Assembly: GCF_002952215.1 (NCBI RefSeq)
Contig: NZ_CP022600.1
Coordinates: forward strand, 868,001-932,000
From: Porphyrobacter sp. HT-58-2
GTDB taxonomy: Bacteria > Pseudomonadota > Alphaproteobacteria > Sphingomonadales > Sphingomonadaceae
Direction of reading: 5' to 3'
DNA: 64,000 bases
The notes under the pieces were generated by a model. That model worked only from the letters and a program-made list of their open reading frames with translations, did not search any database and was not told where the DNA came from. The position numbers were made by a program, and so were the translations under genes. This document shows positions 35,175 to 44,178 of the stretch, in pieces (positions within the stretch are counted from its first letter, which is position 1; each line of letters starts with the position of its first letter).

Positions 35175-36290
35175 ATGAACGTCCAGAGCAAAGACCTTTT
35201 CGATAACCCCGCTGGCCTCGACGGGTTCGAATTCGTCGAATTCTGCGCGCCGGAAAAGGGCGTGCTCGAACCGGTGTTCGAGGCCATGGGCTTCACCCGC
35301 GTGGCGCAGCACCGGTCAAAGGACGTGCACCTGTGGCGGCAGGGCGGCATCAACCTCATCGCCAATTACGAGCCCAAGAGCGCCGCATGGTATTTCGCCC
35401 GCGAGCATGGCCCCTCGGCCTGCGGGATGGCGTTCCGGGTGCGCGATGCGGCCAAGGCCTATGATCACCTCATCGCCAAGGGCGCCGAACCCGTCGCGGT
35501 GCAGACCGGCGTCATGGAACTGCGCATCCCGGCGATCCGCGGCATCGGCGGGGCGATCCTCTATCTCGTCGACCGTTACGAGGGCGCGCAGGGCGGCAAC
35601 GGCCTCACCATCTATGACATTGATTTCGAATATCTGCCCGGCGTCGAAAAGCACCCCGTGGGCGCGGGCTTCCACACCATCGATCACCTGACCCACAACG
35701 TCTATGGCGGGCGGATGAAGTACTGGGCCGACTACTACGAGACCCTGTTCAACTTCCGCGAGATCCGCTTCTTCGACATCAAGGGCGAATATACCGGCCT
35801 TACCAGCAAGGCCCTGACCGCGCCCGACGGCAAGATCCGCATCCCGCTCAACGAGGAAGGCGAGGGCGGCAAGGGCCAGATCGAGGAATTCCTGCGCGCC
35901 TTCAACGGCGAGGGCATCCAGCACATCGCGCTGATCTGCGATGATCTGGTGGCCTGCTGGGACCGCCTGCAAAAGCTCGGCGTTCCCTTCATGACCGCGC
36001 CGCCCGCGACCTATTACGAGATGCTCGCCGAACGCCTCCCCGGCCACGGCGAGGATGTCGAGGCGCTGAAGATGCGCGGCATCCTGCTTGATGGGACGAC
36101 GGAAGGCGGCCAGCCCCGCCTCCTCCTCCAAATCTTCGCGCAGGCGCAGGTCGGGCCGGTGTTCTTCGAATTCATCCAGCGCAAGGGCGACGAGGGCTTC
36201 GGCGAGGGCAACTTCAAGGCCCTGTTCGAAAGCATGGAACGCGACCAGATCATCCGCGGCGTGCTCAATGTCGAGGAACCGGCGCAATGA
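35175..36290 (+). CDS. hppD: 4-Hydroxyphenylpyruvate dioxygenase
   Basis: 371 residues, the usual bacterial length. Two VOC halves; the iron site is visible as [12 protein letters not shown] (His), [12 protein letters not shown] (His) and [26 protein letters not shown] (Glu) in the conserved C-terminal helix. Converts 4-hydroxyphenylpyruvate to homogentisate in tyrosine degradation. Start at [12 protein letters not shown]. The next gene overlaps by 4 bp (ATGA). Homogentisate dioxygenase and fumarylacetoacetase are not in the window. Confidence 0.95.
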   Translation: MNVQSKDLFDNPAGLDGFEFVEFCAPEKGVLEPVFEAMGFTRVAQHRSKDVHLWRQGGINLIANYEPKSAAWYFAREHGPSACGMAFRVRDAAKAYDHLIAKGAEPVAVQTGVMELRIPAIRGIGGAILYLVDRYEGAQGGNGLTIYDIDFEYLPGVEKHPVGAGFHTIDHLTHNVYGGRMKYWADYYETLFNFREIRFFDIKGEYTGLTSKALTAPDGKIRIPLNEEGEGGKGQIEEFLRAFNGEGIQHIALICDDLVACWDRLQKLGVPFMTAPPATYYEMLAERLPGHGEDVEALKMRGILLDGTTEGGQPRLLLQIFAQAQVGPVFFEFIQRKGDEGFGEGNFKALFESMERDQIIRGVLNVEEPAQ

Positions 36291-36850
36291 CCCACCCCGT
36301 AAACCTCGCCGGAATCCACCACGCCGCCTATCGCTGCAAGGATGCCAAGGAGACGGTCGAGTGGTACGCCCGGGTGCTCGGCATGACCTACACCACCGCC
36401 TTTGCCGAGGATCACGTGCCCTCGACGGGCGAGTATGATCCCTACATGCACATCTTTCTCGATGCGGGGAACGGCAACATCCTCGCCTTCTTTGAGCTGC
36501 CGAACCAGCCGGAGATGGGCAAGGATCCCAACACCCCGGCATGGGTGCAGCATCTGGCGCTGAAGGTGCCTTCCGAAGAGGCGCTGCTGGCGGCCAAGGC
36601 GCATATCGAGGGGCAGGGCATCGACGTGCTCGGCCCGACGCATCACGGCATCTTCAAATCGATCTACTTCTTCGACCCCAATGGCCACCGGGTAGAGCTG
36701 GCGGCGGACATCGGCACGGCCGAGCAATACGCCGAACTCGCCCGCGTTGCGCCTGTCATGCTGGAGGAATGGTCGGCGACGAAGAAGGCCCCGCGCCACG
36801 CCGACTGGCTGCACGAAATCGCCCGCGCGGAGCACGCGGCGAAGGGGTGA
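36287..36850 (+). CDS. VOC-family protein coupled to hppD
   Basis: 187 residues of glyoxalase/VOC fold: [68 protein letters not shown] and [17 protein letters not shown], with probable metal ligands HHAAY, QHLAL and VELAA. Translation coupled to HPPD (ATGA). Specific reaction is unknown; the coupling suggests an activity on a tyrosine-pathway intermediate. Confidence 0.8.
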   Translation: MTHPVNLAGIHHAAYRCKDAKETVEWYARVLGMTYTTAFAEDHVPSTGEYDPYMHIFLDAGNGNILAFFELPNQPEMGKDPNTPAWVQHLALKVPSEEALLAAKAHIEGQGIDVLGPTHHGIFKSIYFFDPNGHRVELAADIGTAEQYAELARVAPVMLEEWSATKKAPRHADWLHEIARAEHAAKG

Positions 36851-36933
36851 AGAACCCTTTTTGATCCAGCGCAAAGCGCGCCGCCGCCGTCTCCCCCACC
36901 TTGGCACCATCCAAAGAGGGGGGGATTCGGCCC

Positions 36934-38547
36934 ATGCGCATTCTGTTCGTTCATCCCAATTACCGTTCCGGCGGGGCCGAGATTGCCGGGACATGGCCCC
37001 CGGCATGGGTTGCCTATCTCACCGGCCCGCTGCGGCGCGCAGGGTTTGACGACATCACCTTCATCGACGCGATGACCGAAGGCCTGTCGGACGACGAACT
37101 GCGCCAGCGCATGACCGCGCTTCAGCCCGATGTGGTCGGCACCACCGCGATCACCCCCTCGATCTATGCTGCCGAACGCGTGCTGGAAATCGCCGCGCTC
37201 CATGTGCCGCAGGCGGTGCGGGTGCTGGGCGGCATCCATGCCACTTTCATGTACCAGCAGGTGCTTGCCGAGGCCCCGCACATCGACGTGATCGTGCGCG
37301 GGGAGGGCGAGGAGATTGCGGTTGAACTGTTCACGGCGATCAAGGAGGGCCGCTGGCCGCAGGATGCCCGCAGCATCAAGGGCCTCGCCTTCCGCGAGGG
37401 CGAACAGGTCATCGCCACCGAGGCTGCGCCCACCATCAAGGATATGAGTTCGATCAAGCCCGACTGGGACGTGCTCGACTGGAGCCAGTATACCTACATC
37501 CCGCTCGGAACCCGCGTCGCCATCCCCAATCTCGCGCGCGGCTGCCCGTTCACCTGTTCCTTCTGTTCGCAGTGGAAGTTCTGGCGCGACTACCGTGTGC
37601 GCGATCCCAAGGACGTGGTCGACGAGATCGAGGAACTGCACGAAAAGCACGGCGTCGGCTTCTTCATCCTTGCGGATGAGGAACCGAGCATCAACCGCAA
37701 GACCTTTGTGAAGTTCTGTCAGGAGCTAATCGACCGCGGCCTGCCCGACAAGGTGAAATGGGGCATCAACACCCGCGTCACCGACATCTATCGCGACAAG
37801 GAATTGCTGCCCTTCTACCGCAAGGCGGGTCTCGTCCATGTCAGCCTCGGCACGGAAGCCGCCGCCCAGATGAAGCTCGACCGGTTCAACAAGGAAACCA
37901 AGGTCGAGGAGAACAAGGAAGCGATCCGGCTGCTGCGGGAGGCCGACATTTTCGTGGAAGCGCAGTTCATTGTCGGGCTGGATAACGAAACGCCCGAAAC
38001 GCTGGAAGAGACGTTCCAGATGGCGTGGGACTGGCAGCCCGATCTCGCCAACTGGGCGATGTATACGCCCTGGCCCTATACCCCGCTGTTCGAGACGCTG
38101 AAGGATCAGGTCGAGGTTCACGATTTCTCGAAATACAACTTCGTCACCCCGATCATGAAACCTGCTGCGATGGAGCGCGGCGAGCTGCTCGACGGGGTGA
38201 TGAAGAACTACCGCCGCTTCTACAGCCGCAAGGCGCTGTTCCACTATCCGTGGCGCGGGACCGGGTTCCGGCGGCGCTATCTGCTCGGGTGCCTGTGGGC
38301 CTTCCTGCGCGCCGGGTTCAAGCGCACCTTCTACGACCTCGGCAAGGCGGGTTACTGGGGGCCGCAGACCAAGAAGCAGCTCGATTGGCACTTCGATGAA
38401 AGCCGTCTCGCCGCTGCTGACGCCGCGACCGACTGGGAAACCAATGCCGACAAGGCCGCGCAGGCACAGGAACGCCGCGAGGCGGTGCGCGCCCAGATGA
38501 AAGAGCGGGGTGAGAACCGGAAGCGGGATCGGATCGATGTCGATTGA
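36934..38547 (+). CDS. bchE: Anaerobic Mg-protoporphyrin IX monomethyl ester cyclase (radical SAM, B12-dependent)
   Basis: 537 residues, the BchE family. N-terminal cobalamin-binding domain ([60 protein letters not shown]). Radical SAM domain with the CxxxCxxC cluster in [24 protein letters not shown], then [57 protein letters not shown] and [19 protein letters not shown]. Closes the isocyclic E ring of bacteriochlorophyll under low oxygen. ATG 36934 gives the family N-terminus. It stands next to bchJ as in Rhodobacter, but away from other photosynthesis genes and directly behind the tyrosine-pathway genes. Confidence 0.93.
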   Translation: MRILFVHPNYRSGGAEIAGTWPPAWVAYLTGPLRRAGFDDITFIDAMTEGLSDDELRQRMTALQPDVVGTTAITPSIYAAERVLEIAALHVPQAVRVLGGIHATFMYQQVLAEAPHIDVIVRGEGEEIAVELFTAIKEGRWPQDARSIKGLAFREGEQVIATEAAPTIKDMSSIKPDWDVLDWSQYTYIPLGTRVAIPNLARGCPFTCSFCSQWKFWRDYRVRDPKDVVDEIEELHEKHGVGFFILADEEPSINRKTFVKFCQELIDRGLPDKVKWGINTRVTDIYRDKELLPFYRKAGLVHVSLGTEAAAQMKLDRFNKETKVEENKEAIRLLREADIFVEAQFIVGLDNETPETLEETFQMAWDWQPDLANWAMYTPWPYTPLFETLKDQVEVHDFSKYNFVTPIMKPAAMERGELLDGVMKNYRRFYSRKALFHYPWRGTGFRRRYLLGCLWAFLRAGFKRTFYDLGKAGYWGPQTKKQLDWHFDESRLAAADAATDWETNADKAAQAQERREAVRAQMKERGENRKRDRIDVD

Positions 38548-39146
38548 GGCGCGGTTCCACGCGCGGCGACGTGAGGGCGCGCTGATCGGGCCGAATGCGG
38601 TGCTTCAGGCGGTAGCAGTGATGGAACAGCGGCTTGGGGTTGCCGAAACTCAGGCGATTCTCGCCGACGCGCAGATCGCCCGGCTCCCTTCGGGCGCGCA
38701 CATGATCCCCGAGATCGAGGCGCTCAGGCTCCACCGCTGGCTGGCGCTGCATGATCCGATGGGATGCTTCGTGATCGCCGAGGAAGCGGGTGCGCGCACC
38801 GCCGATTACATCATCGCCAACCGCATCCGCGCGCGCCGCCTGCTGGCTGCTGCGCCGCCTGCCTGCCGTCCTTGCCGCCCCGGTGTTGATGGCAGCGATC
38901 AGGAAGCACGCCTGGACTTTCATCGGCGCAGGGGCCTTCACCACCGCAGGGGCCTGGGCCTTCACGATCGACCGCTCGGGCGCGGACGACACCACCATGC
39001 CGCCTGACAGCCTGTTCCACTGGTACGCGGCGGTCTTCACCCGGCTCTATCGCGCCCTGGTGGCACCCGACTGCACCTGCACCATGCAGGAGCCCGATTG
39101 CGAGATCGTGCCGCGCCGCAGCTATCGGATCGCGCGCCGAGCCTGA
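38537..39146 (+). pseudogene. bchJ: BchJ-like 4-vinyl reductase domain protein, frameshifted
   Basis: First frame (38537 to about 38835) starts [30 protein letters not shown] and runs to ADYIIANRIRAR. The second frame, +1, continues WLLRRLPAVLAAPVLMAAIRKHAWTFIGAGAFTTAGAWAFTI and AVFTRLYRALVAPDCTCTM to 39146. Together these give a normal ~200-residue BchJ. The shift lies near 38826-38836 in a CG-repeat tract (ATCCGCGCGCGCC), consistent with gain or loss of CG. The ATG overlaps bchE by 11 bp. BchJ accompanies bacteriochlorophyll synthesis; its enzymatic role in 8-vinyl reduction is disputed. Could be decay or sequence error. Confidence 0.75.
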
Positions 39147-39150
39147 TCCG

Positions 39151-40137
39151 CTATTCAGGTGCGGGGCCACAGCTCAGGCGGATTTCGCTGCCCTTCAGAT
39201 CATAGGTCAGGGACGAACAATGGGCGATCTGGTCGCGCCCGATCCGCGTCAGCAGGTCAGGACGCCCGCGCCCCTTGCGGCGGCTGACGATGATCCGGCC
39301 CTTTTCGAAGCGCGGATCATCGGCGGCGATATCGCCCACGCGGTCAGGCTCGCCGTAATCCTCGATCCGCACCGCAAAGCGATCCACCACCAGTTCGCCG
39401 AGTTCGATCGGACGGGCGATCCGCATCATCCGGGTGGGCCGCTCGACGGCGAAATGCATCAGGGCAAGGCCATCCGAGCCGGGCTCGAACCCGCCGTCCT
39501 GATGGGTCGCGATGAAGTTGGCGGTAGGGGCCGTGATGAGGTTTTCGGCGCGTTCGGGGACGAAGATCATCATCAGCTTCTTCTTGCCGACCGGCACCTC
39601 GGTCCCGATCCGCGCATTATTGCCCCCGGCACGCTTCATCGGGAAGCGCAGCAGGCGCTCGCCTTCAACCGGCGGACGCAATGCGAAGGTAATCCGGTCA
39701 TGGGGCAGGTATTGCGGGCCGATCACCCCATCGGCCCTGTCTGATACCGCCCGGCCAGCCCAGCTGACAGGGAGCATCGCCGGCCCAGCGCCGAAATCGG
39801 CCGCGACCGAGGTGATCTCACCATCGACCGTGACCGGCCCGAACTGCCACCCGCGCCGGTAGTCGCGCATCAGCCAGAGCCGCTGGGCGACGTCCGGGTT
39901 GATGATCGGCGGCCCGAATGCCTCAGCCGTTACCTCCAGCCGGACAAGCTCGCCATTGAGCGTGAGGGTGACGAGGTTGTTACCCTCCAGCACCAGCTCT
40001 GCCGGCAGTGGGGGGAGCGGCAGGGGGGCGGACCCTGGTGCAAAGGCGTCAGGCGGCGCAGGCTGCTGCGCTCCCAGCGCGGGGGCAAAGGACAGCGCCG
40101 CAAGCAAGGCAAGCACATGAGGCAGGCACGCTGGCAT
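39151..40137 (-). CDS. Secreted hypothetical protein (paralogue of 55584-56522)
   Basis: 328 residues. Signal peptide (LALLAALSFAPALGAQ), Pro-rich linker, then a domain resembling a retropepsin-like start (NNLVTLTLNGELVRLEVTAEAFGPPIINPDVAQRL) and later DGVIGPQYLPHDRITFALRPP and RTMMRIARPIELGELVVDRFAV-like segments. The end IGRDQIAHCSSLTYD...SEIRLSC carries two Cys that may form a disulfide. Its paralogue ends IGRTALEQCSMIEYI...QEIRLSC. Function unknown; no catalytic DTG is evident. Confidence 0.65.
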   Translation of the reverse strand: MPACLPHVLALLAALSFAPALGAQQPAPPDAFAPGSAPLPLPPLPAELVLEGNNLVTLTLNGELVRLEVTAEAFGPPIINPDVAQRLWLMRDYRRGWQFGPVTVDGEITSVAADFGAGPAMLPVSWAGRAVSDRADGVIGPQYLPHDRITFALRPPVEGERLLRFPMKRAGGNNARIGTEVPVGKKKLMMIFVPERAENLITAPTANFIATHQDGGFEPGSDGLALMHFAVERPTRMMRIARPIELGELVVDRFAVRIEDYGEPDRVGDIAADDPRFEKGRIIVSRRKGRGRPDLLTRIGRDQIAHCSSLTYDLKGSEIRLSCGPAPE

Positions 40138-40199
40138 CGGATAGCACTCTGAAATCAGGGCCTTGCAGTCTAGCGCGCAGCCCCGGTCATCGCAATCAT

Positions 40200-40523
40200 T
40201 CAGCCGCGGCGCTTCGCCTTGCGCTCCGCTTCGCGTTTCAGCGCGAGCATCTGGCCGACATCAACCACTTCGGCGCGGGCCTTCATCCAGCGGATCATGG
40301 CGATGGTCCAGACCAGCATCGCGGCCAGAAACAGGCCCAGCGCTATGAAGAATGCGGGCTCGCCTTCATGGGCTTGGGCATAGATCCCAAAGGCAGCGAC
40401 CACGGGCATCAGCAGAGCTACCCACAGGCCCATCAGCAACCAGCCCCTGCGGCCACGCGGTACGATGTTGAAATTGCCGGGGCCGCGCCGATACAGTACG
40501 AAGGGTTTGTCTTCATCACGCAT
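40200..40523 (-). CDS. Small two-TM membrane protein in SPFH operon
   Basis: 107 residues: polar N-terminus (FVLYRRGPGNFNIVPRGRRG), two TMs (about 28-48 GWLLMGLWVALLMPVVAAFG and 60-82 FFIALGLFLAAMLVWTIAMI) and a basic tail. ATG 40523 has AAAGGAA at 8 nt and overlaps the RHH gene by 8 bp, so translation is coupled. Family unknown; conserved arrangement behind the SPFH and RHH genes is the only clue. Confidence 0.65.
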   Translation of the reverse strand: MRDEDKPFVLYRRGPGNFNIVPRGRRGWLLMGLWVALLMPVVAAFGIYAQAHEGEPAFFIALGLFLAAMLVWTIAMIRWMKARAEVVDVGQMLALKREAERKAKRRG

Positions 40524-40731
40524 CGCTGTTTCCTTTACTGGCATCGCCTGGCGGGCGTCCGCGGCGCGCGGGTGTGCTGCGGGCGGGCTTTACCCCGCGC
40601 CGCGTCAGCGCCTCGCGCAGCAGAATCTCGATCTCGGCGTTGACGCTGCGCAGTTCGGCATCGGCCAATCGCTGGATTGCATCGTGCAGCGCCGGATCAA
40701 GACGCAGGGCAAAGGCTTTCTTGGCAGGCAT
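40516..40731 (-). CDS. Arc-like ribbon-helix-helix DNA-binding protein
   Basis: 71 residues. The N-terminal ~45 residues are a ribbon-helix-helix: KKAFALRLDPALHDAIQRLADAELRSVNAEIEILLREAL, followed by a basic Pro/Arg tail. Such proteins bind as dimers to palindromic, often AT-rich operators and commonly autoregulate. The near-perfect 28-bp palindrome before the SPFH gene is a natural target. No toxin is evident beside it. Confidence 0.8.
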   Translation of the reverse strand: MPAKKAFALRLDPALHDAIQRLADAELRSVNAEIEILLREALTRRGVKPARSTPARRGRPPGDASKGNSDA

Positions 40732-40774
40732 GTTGGCAAAATCCGCCCTATCCCCTGCGGGCGGCCTTTCTCCT

Positions 40775-41677
40775 TTAGTAAAGCGACCCTGCGTTCACGA
40801 CCGGCTGGGCTTCCTGCTCGGCGCAGAGCACCACCATCAGGTTCGACACCATCGCCGCGCGGCGTTCGTCATCCAGTTCGACCACGTTCTTCTCGCTGAG
40901 CTGGGTCAGCGCCATCTCGACCATCGAGACCGCGCCCTCGACCAGCTTGGCGCGTGCCGCGATGACGGCTTCGGCCTGCTGGCGGCGCAGCATCGCACTG
41001 GCGATTTCGGGGGCATAGGCAAGGTGGGTGAGACCGCATTCGTCGACCGTGATCCCCGCCACCGACAGCCGCTCGATCAGCGCAAGGCGCAGCTCGGCGC
41101 TCACTTCCTCGTGGTTTTCACGCAGGGTGATTTCGGTATGTTCGATATCGTCATAGGGATAGCGCGAGCCGATCTTGCGAACCGCCGCTTCGATCTGGGC
41201 GGTGACGAATTCGCGGTAATCGTCGACATCGAACAGCGCCTGCGCGGTGTCGGTCACGCGCCACACGACTTGCGCCGCCATTTCAATCGGGTTGCCGCGC
41301 GCGTCGTTGACCTTGATCTTTTCGGAGATGACGTTGTTGGCACGCACCGCGATCTTCTTGCGGGCGAGCCACGGCAACACCCAGCGCAGGCCTTCGTTGC
41401 GATCAGTACCCTTGTAGGCGCCGAACAGCTGGATCGCGGCGGCTTCGTTGGGGTTGACCATGTAGAACCCGCTCAGCGCCAGCACGCCCGCTGTCAGGCT
41501 GATGATCGCCCCGATCACCGCCAGCCCGTTTTCCTCTTCCGGCCCGACGCCGGCGATGAACAGCATCACTGCCAGCGCCACCAGCGCAAGGCTGACCAGC
41601 AGCATCACATAGCCGCTCTGCGTCGCGGCCGGGGTTTCGCGGCTGCGATTGAGGGCAGGGGTATCATCAAGTGCCAT
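40775..41677 (-). CDS. SPFH/band-7 domain membrane protein
   Basis: 300 residues. Two N-terminal TMs (about 22-43 and 50-72), then an SPFH domain: [136 protein letters not shown]. Forms membrane scaffolds; the natural partner is unknown. First gene of a three-gene operon with the RHH protein and the small TM protein. Confidence 0.9.
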   Translation of the reverse strand: MALDDTPALNRSRETPAATQSGYVMLLVSLALVALAVMLFIAGVGPEEENGLAVIGAIISLTAGVLALSGFYMVNPNEAAAIQLFGAYKGTDRNEGLRWVLPWLARKKIAVRANNVISEKIKVNDARGNPIEMAAQVVWRVTDTAQALFDVDDYREFVTAQIEAAVRKIGSRYPYDDIEHTEITLRENHEEVSAELRLALIERLSVAGITVDECGLTHLAYAPEIASAMLRRQQAEAVIAARAKLVEGAVSMVEMALTQLSEKNVVELDDERRAAMVSNLMVVLCAEQEAQPVVNAGSLY

Positions 41678-41693
41678 GACGAATCTCCAATTC

Positions 41694-41721
41694 GATATAA
41701 TTATGATATCATATTTATATC
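41694..41721. promoter_or_regulatory. AT-rich 28-bp near-perfect palindrome before the SPFH operon
   Basis: Runs from GATATAAT to ATTTATATC around the perfect 12-bp centre TATGATATCATA; only one symmetric pair (positions 8/21) mismatches. Extra GAATCT (41681-41686) and AGATTC (41722-41727) arms lie outside, asymmetrically spaced. Lies 17 bp before the SPFH ATG in an otherwise GC-rich region, so probably operator/promoter, plausibly of the RHH protein. Confidence 0.65.
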
Positions 41722-41852
41722 AGATTCGTGGCCCGTCAAGCCGATTTGGCCAGACACTGCGGCTGGGCTGCTCATCATCGCTTGGCGAGAGGGCTGGTTT
41801 CGCTGTAACTGTCTGACACGGCCGGGCCGCAGCAAAAGGGGGGCAGACACTG

Positions 41853-43838
41853 GTGCAAGGCGGCAATGACAGCCCGATTGGCGCGCGCCCGCTGGTGTTC
41901 ATGAGCTATTCGCGCGGCGATCTGGCGCGTGCGCGGCCGGTGATCGATCTGCTCGAAGGGGCCGGGTTCGATGTGTGGTGGGACGGGCGGCTGGAGGGCG
42001 GCGAGAACTTTCTCCAGACCACCGAAGCCGCGCTCGAAGGGGCCGATTGCGTGGTGGTGTTGTGGTCGGCAACCTCGGTGGCCTCGCACTGGGTGCGCGA
42101 CGAAGCCCAGCGCGGGCGCGAACGCGGATGCCTTGTGCCGCTGACGATTGACGGCACGATGGCGCCACTGGGCTTCCGGCAGTTTCAATTGCTCGACATC
42201 AGCGGGTGGGACGGCTCCGCGGGCAGCGATCTTGCACAGCGCATCCTTGTGGCGGTGCAAGCGCGGACGGGGGTGGACGTCGCGGCGTCACCGGTTTCGC
42301 GTCAGTCCCTTGCCAGCCACGCTTCATCGCCTGCCCAGGCTTCGTCCCAAGGCGGCCTTGCGCTGTCGCGCCGGACGCTGATGATCGGCGGCGCAGGCGT
42401 GGCGGGCGCAGCGGGCCTTGCGGGCGCCTGGCAGTTCGGCCTGCTGGGCTCTCCCGCCTCGGCGGCGATCTCGATGGTGGTGCTGCCCTTTGCCAATCAG
42501 ACCGGCGATCCTGACAAGAAGTATTTTTCCGACGGCCTCTCACGCGAACTGCGCACCAAGCTTGCCCGCAATCCGCGCCTCAAGGTCGCGGCGCCGACAT
42601 CATCAAGCGCGATCGAGAGCGAGGATGATTTCGCCATCGGCCGCAAGCTCGGGGTCGGCCACATCCTGCGCGGCAGCGTCCAGCGCGATGCGGTGCGGGT
42701 GCGGGTCAGCGCCGAACTGGTCGAGATCAGTGGCGGACTGGTGCGCTGGGCCGAAACCTATGACCGCGCGCTGGAGGATGTGTTCGCGGTGCAATCGGAA
42801 ATCGCCGAGACCGTCGCCGTATCGCTGGTGGCCGAAATCGCCAGCGCCAGCGAAGCCCAGCGCGCTGCGGCAGCGCAGCAGGAAATCGGCGGCACCAGCA
42901 ATGTCGCCGCCTATGAAGCCTTCCTGCGCGGCATGGCGCTGTATGATCTTTCCGCCGGGGAGGACACCAACCGCGCGGCGGTGGAACAGTTCGATGCCGC
43001 GATTGCCGCCGATCCGAACTATGCCGCCGCCCATGCGATGCGATCATCGATGCTCGCCTCGGTCGCCAACACCGCGAGCAACAGTGCCGAATCGCGCAAG
43101 CTGTTCGAGGAGGCGCTGGCTGCGGCCAAGCGATCAATCGCCATCGAGCCGCGCCTGTCGCGCGGGCATCTGGCGCTGGGCTTCGTGCTCAACAACGGCT
43201 GGCTCAACACGGCCGAGGCTGCGACGCACTACAATGCCTCGCGTGAGCTTGCGCCGGGGGATGCCGACGTGCTGCGCGCGGTCGCCAATTTCCTCGCCTA
43301 TGGCAAGGATACGGCGGGCGCGGTGCGGCTGATCAATGAAGTGCTGGAGCTTGACCCGCTCAATGGCCGGGCGTTCCGTTCGGCAGGCTATGTGCTGCTG
43401 TTCGCGCGCGATTATGCCGGCGTGGTGGAGCGCATGAAGCAGGGGCTGGCGCTCAATCCGAGCCTGTCGGGCGCGCAGTTCGGCATTGCCATCGCGCAGC
43501 TGATGCAGGGCGATCCGGCAGCGGCCACGGCATCGGCCGATGCCGAGGTGGGCGAGGCCTATGCCCTTGCCGTCAAGGCCATCGCTGCGCATCAGCAGGG
43601 CGATGCGGCAGGATCGGATGCGGCGCTCGCCAAACTGGTGGCCTATGGGGATGGTCGCCGTTACCAGCGGGCCGAGGTGCACGCCCAGCGGGGTGAGACC
43701 GAAGCGGCGCTGGCCTTGCTGGAAGAGGCGCTGGAAGTCCTCGATCCCGGCCTGCTGTGGGCGCCCAATGACCCGCTGCTCGATCCTCTGCGCGGCGAGC
43801 CTGCGTTCCAGCGTTTGCTTTCCCGTATCGGCTCATGA
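41853..43838 (+). CDS. TIR domain - membrane anchor - TolB/FlgO-like domain - TPR protein
   Basis: 661 residues. TIR domain at about 13-135: LVFMSYSRGDLARARPVIDLLEGAGFDVWWD, CVVVLWSATSVASHWVRDE, with the SxW...E arrangement (W80, E84) expected for the catalytic Glu of NADase TIRs. A TM or twin-arginine-like segment at 171-196 (LSRRTLMIGGAGVAGAAGLAGA) precedes a TolB/FlgO-N-like domain from about 205 (VVLPFANQTGDPDKKYFSDGLSRELRTKLAR), then TPR repeats to the end. Topology would put TIR inside and TPR outside. GTG start at 41853 with AAGGGGGG upstream. Whether TIR is enzymatic or a scaffold is open. Confidence 0.85.
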   Translation: MQGGNDSPIGARPLVFMSYSRGDLARARPVIDLLEGAGFDVWWDGRLEGGENFLQTTEAALEGADCVVVLWSATSVASHWVRDEAQRGRERGCLVPLTIDGTMAPLGFRQFQLLDISGWDGSAGSDLAQRILVAVQARTGVDVAASPVSRQSLASHASSPAQASSQGGLALSRRTLMIGGAGVAGAAGLAGAWQFGLLGSPASAAISMVVLPFANQTGDPDKKYFSDGLSRELRTKLARNPRLKVAAPTSSSAIESEDDFAIGRKLGVGHILRGSVQRDAVRVRVSAELVEISGGLVRWAETYDRALEDVFAVQSEIAETVAVSLVAEIASASEAQRAAAAQQEIGGTSNVAAYEAFLRGMALYDLSAGEDTNRAAVEQFDAAIAADPNYAAAHAMRSSMLASVANTASNSAESRKLFEEALAAAKRSIAIEPRLSRGHLALGFVLNNGWLNTAEAATHYNASRELAPGDADVLRAVANFLAYGKDTAGAVRLINEVLELDPLNGRAFRSAGYVLLFARDYAGVVERMKQGLALNPSLSGAQFGIAIAQLMQGDPAAATASADAEVGEAYALAVKAIAAHQQGDAAGSDAALAKLVAYGDGRRYQRAEVHAQRGETEAALALLEEALEVLDPGLLWAPNDPLLDPLRGEPAFQRLLSRIGS

Positions 43839-43882
43839 TACCACCTCAGCGCCCAATAGGGGGCTTATGAGGGGTACGAGCA

Positions 43883-44107
43883 ATGAAGAAGATCGTGACT
43901 GTCGCCGTTGTGGCGGCTGGCGCTCTGGCGTTGTCAGCCTGCGGCGCCAAGGAAGAAGAAGCACCGGCCGAGGCCGCCGAAACCGAAATGATGCCGGCCG
44001 CTGAAGAAGCGCCCGTCGCCGAAGAAGAAGCGCCCGCTGCCACCGACGATGCAGCCGCCAATGCCGATGATGTCGACGAGAACGGCAATCCGATCGTTCT
44101 CGACTGA
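43883..44107 (+). CDS. Acidic small lipoprotein
   Basis: 74 residues: signal peptide with lipobox LSAC (MKKIVTVAVVAAGALALSAC), then an Ala/Glu/Asp-rich tail (EEEAPAEAAETEMMPAAEEAP...). No known domain. Begins 44 bp after the TIR-TPR gene, same strand. Common type of short sphingomonad lipoprotein. Confidence 0.7.
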   Translation: MKKIVTVAVVAAGALALSACGAKEEEAPAEAAETEMMPAAEEAPVAEEEAPAATDDAAANADDVDENGNPIVLD

Positions 44108-44135
44108 CGGAAAATTTCACAACAACACGGTGCTT

Positions 44136-44177
44136 CCCTGCGCGATGACCCGAAACGGCCGGGTCTGCCGCGCAGGG
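44136..44177. terminator. Nested hairpin between convergent genes
   Basis: CCCTGCGCG...CGCGCAGGG encloses GACCCG...CGGGTC, between the lipoprotein and the protease genes. No T-run, so bidirectional attenuation or terminator function is only probable. Confidence 0.4.
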
Positions 44178-44178
44178 A

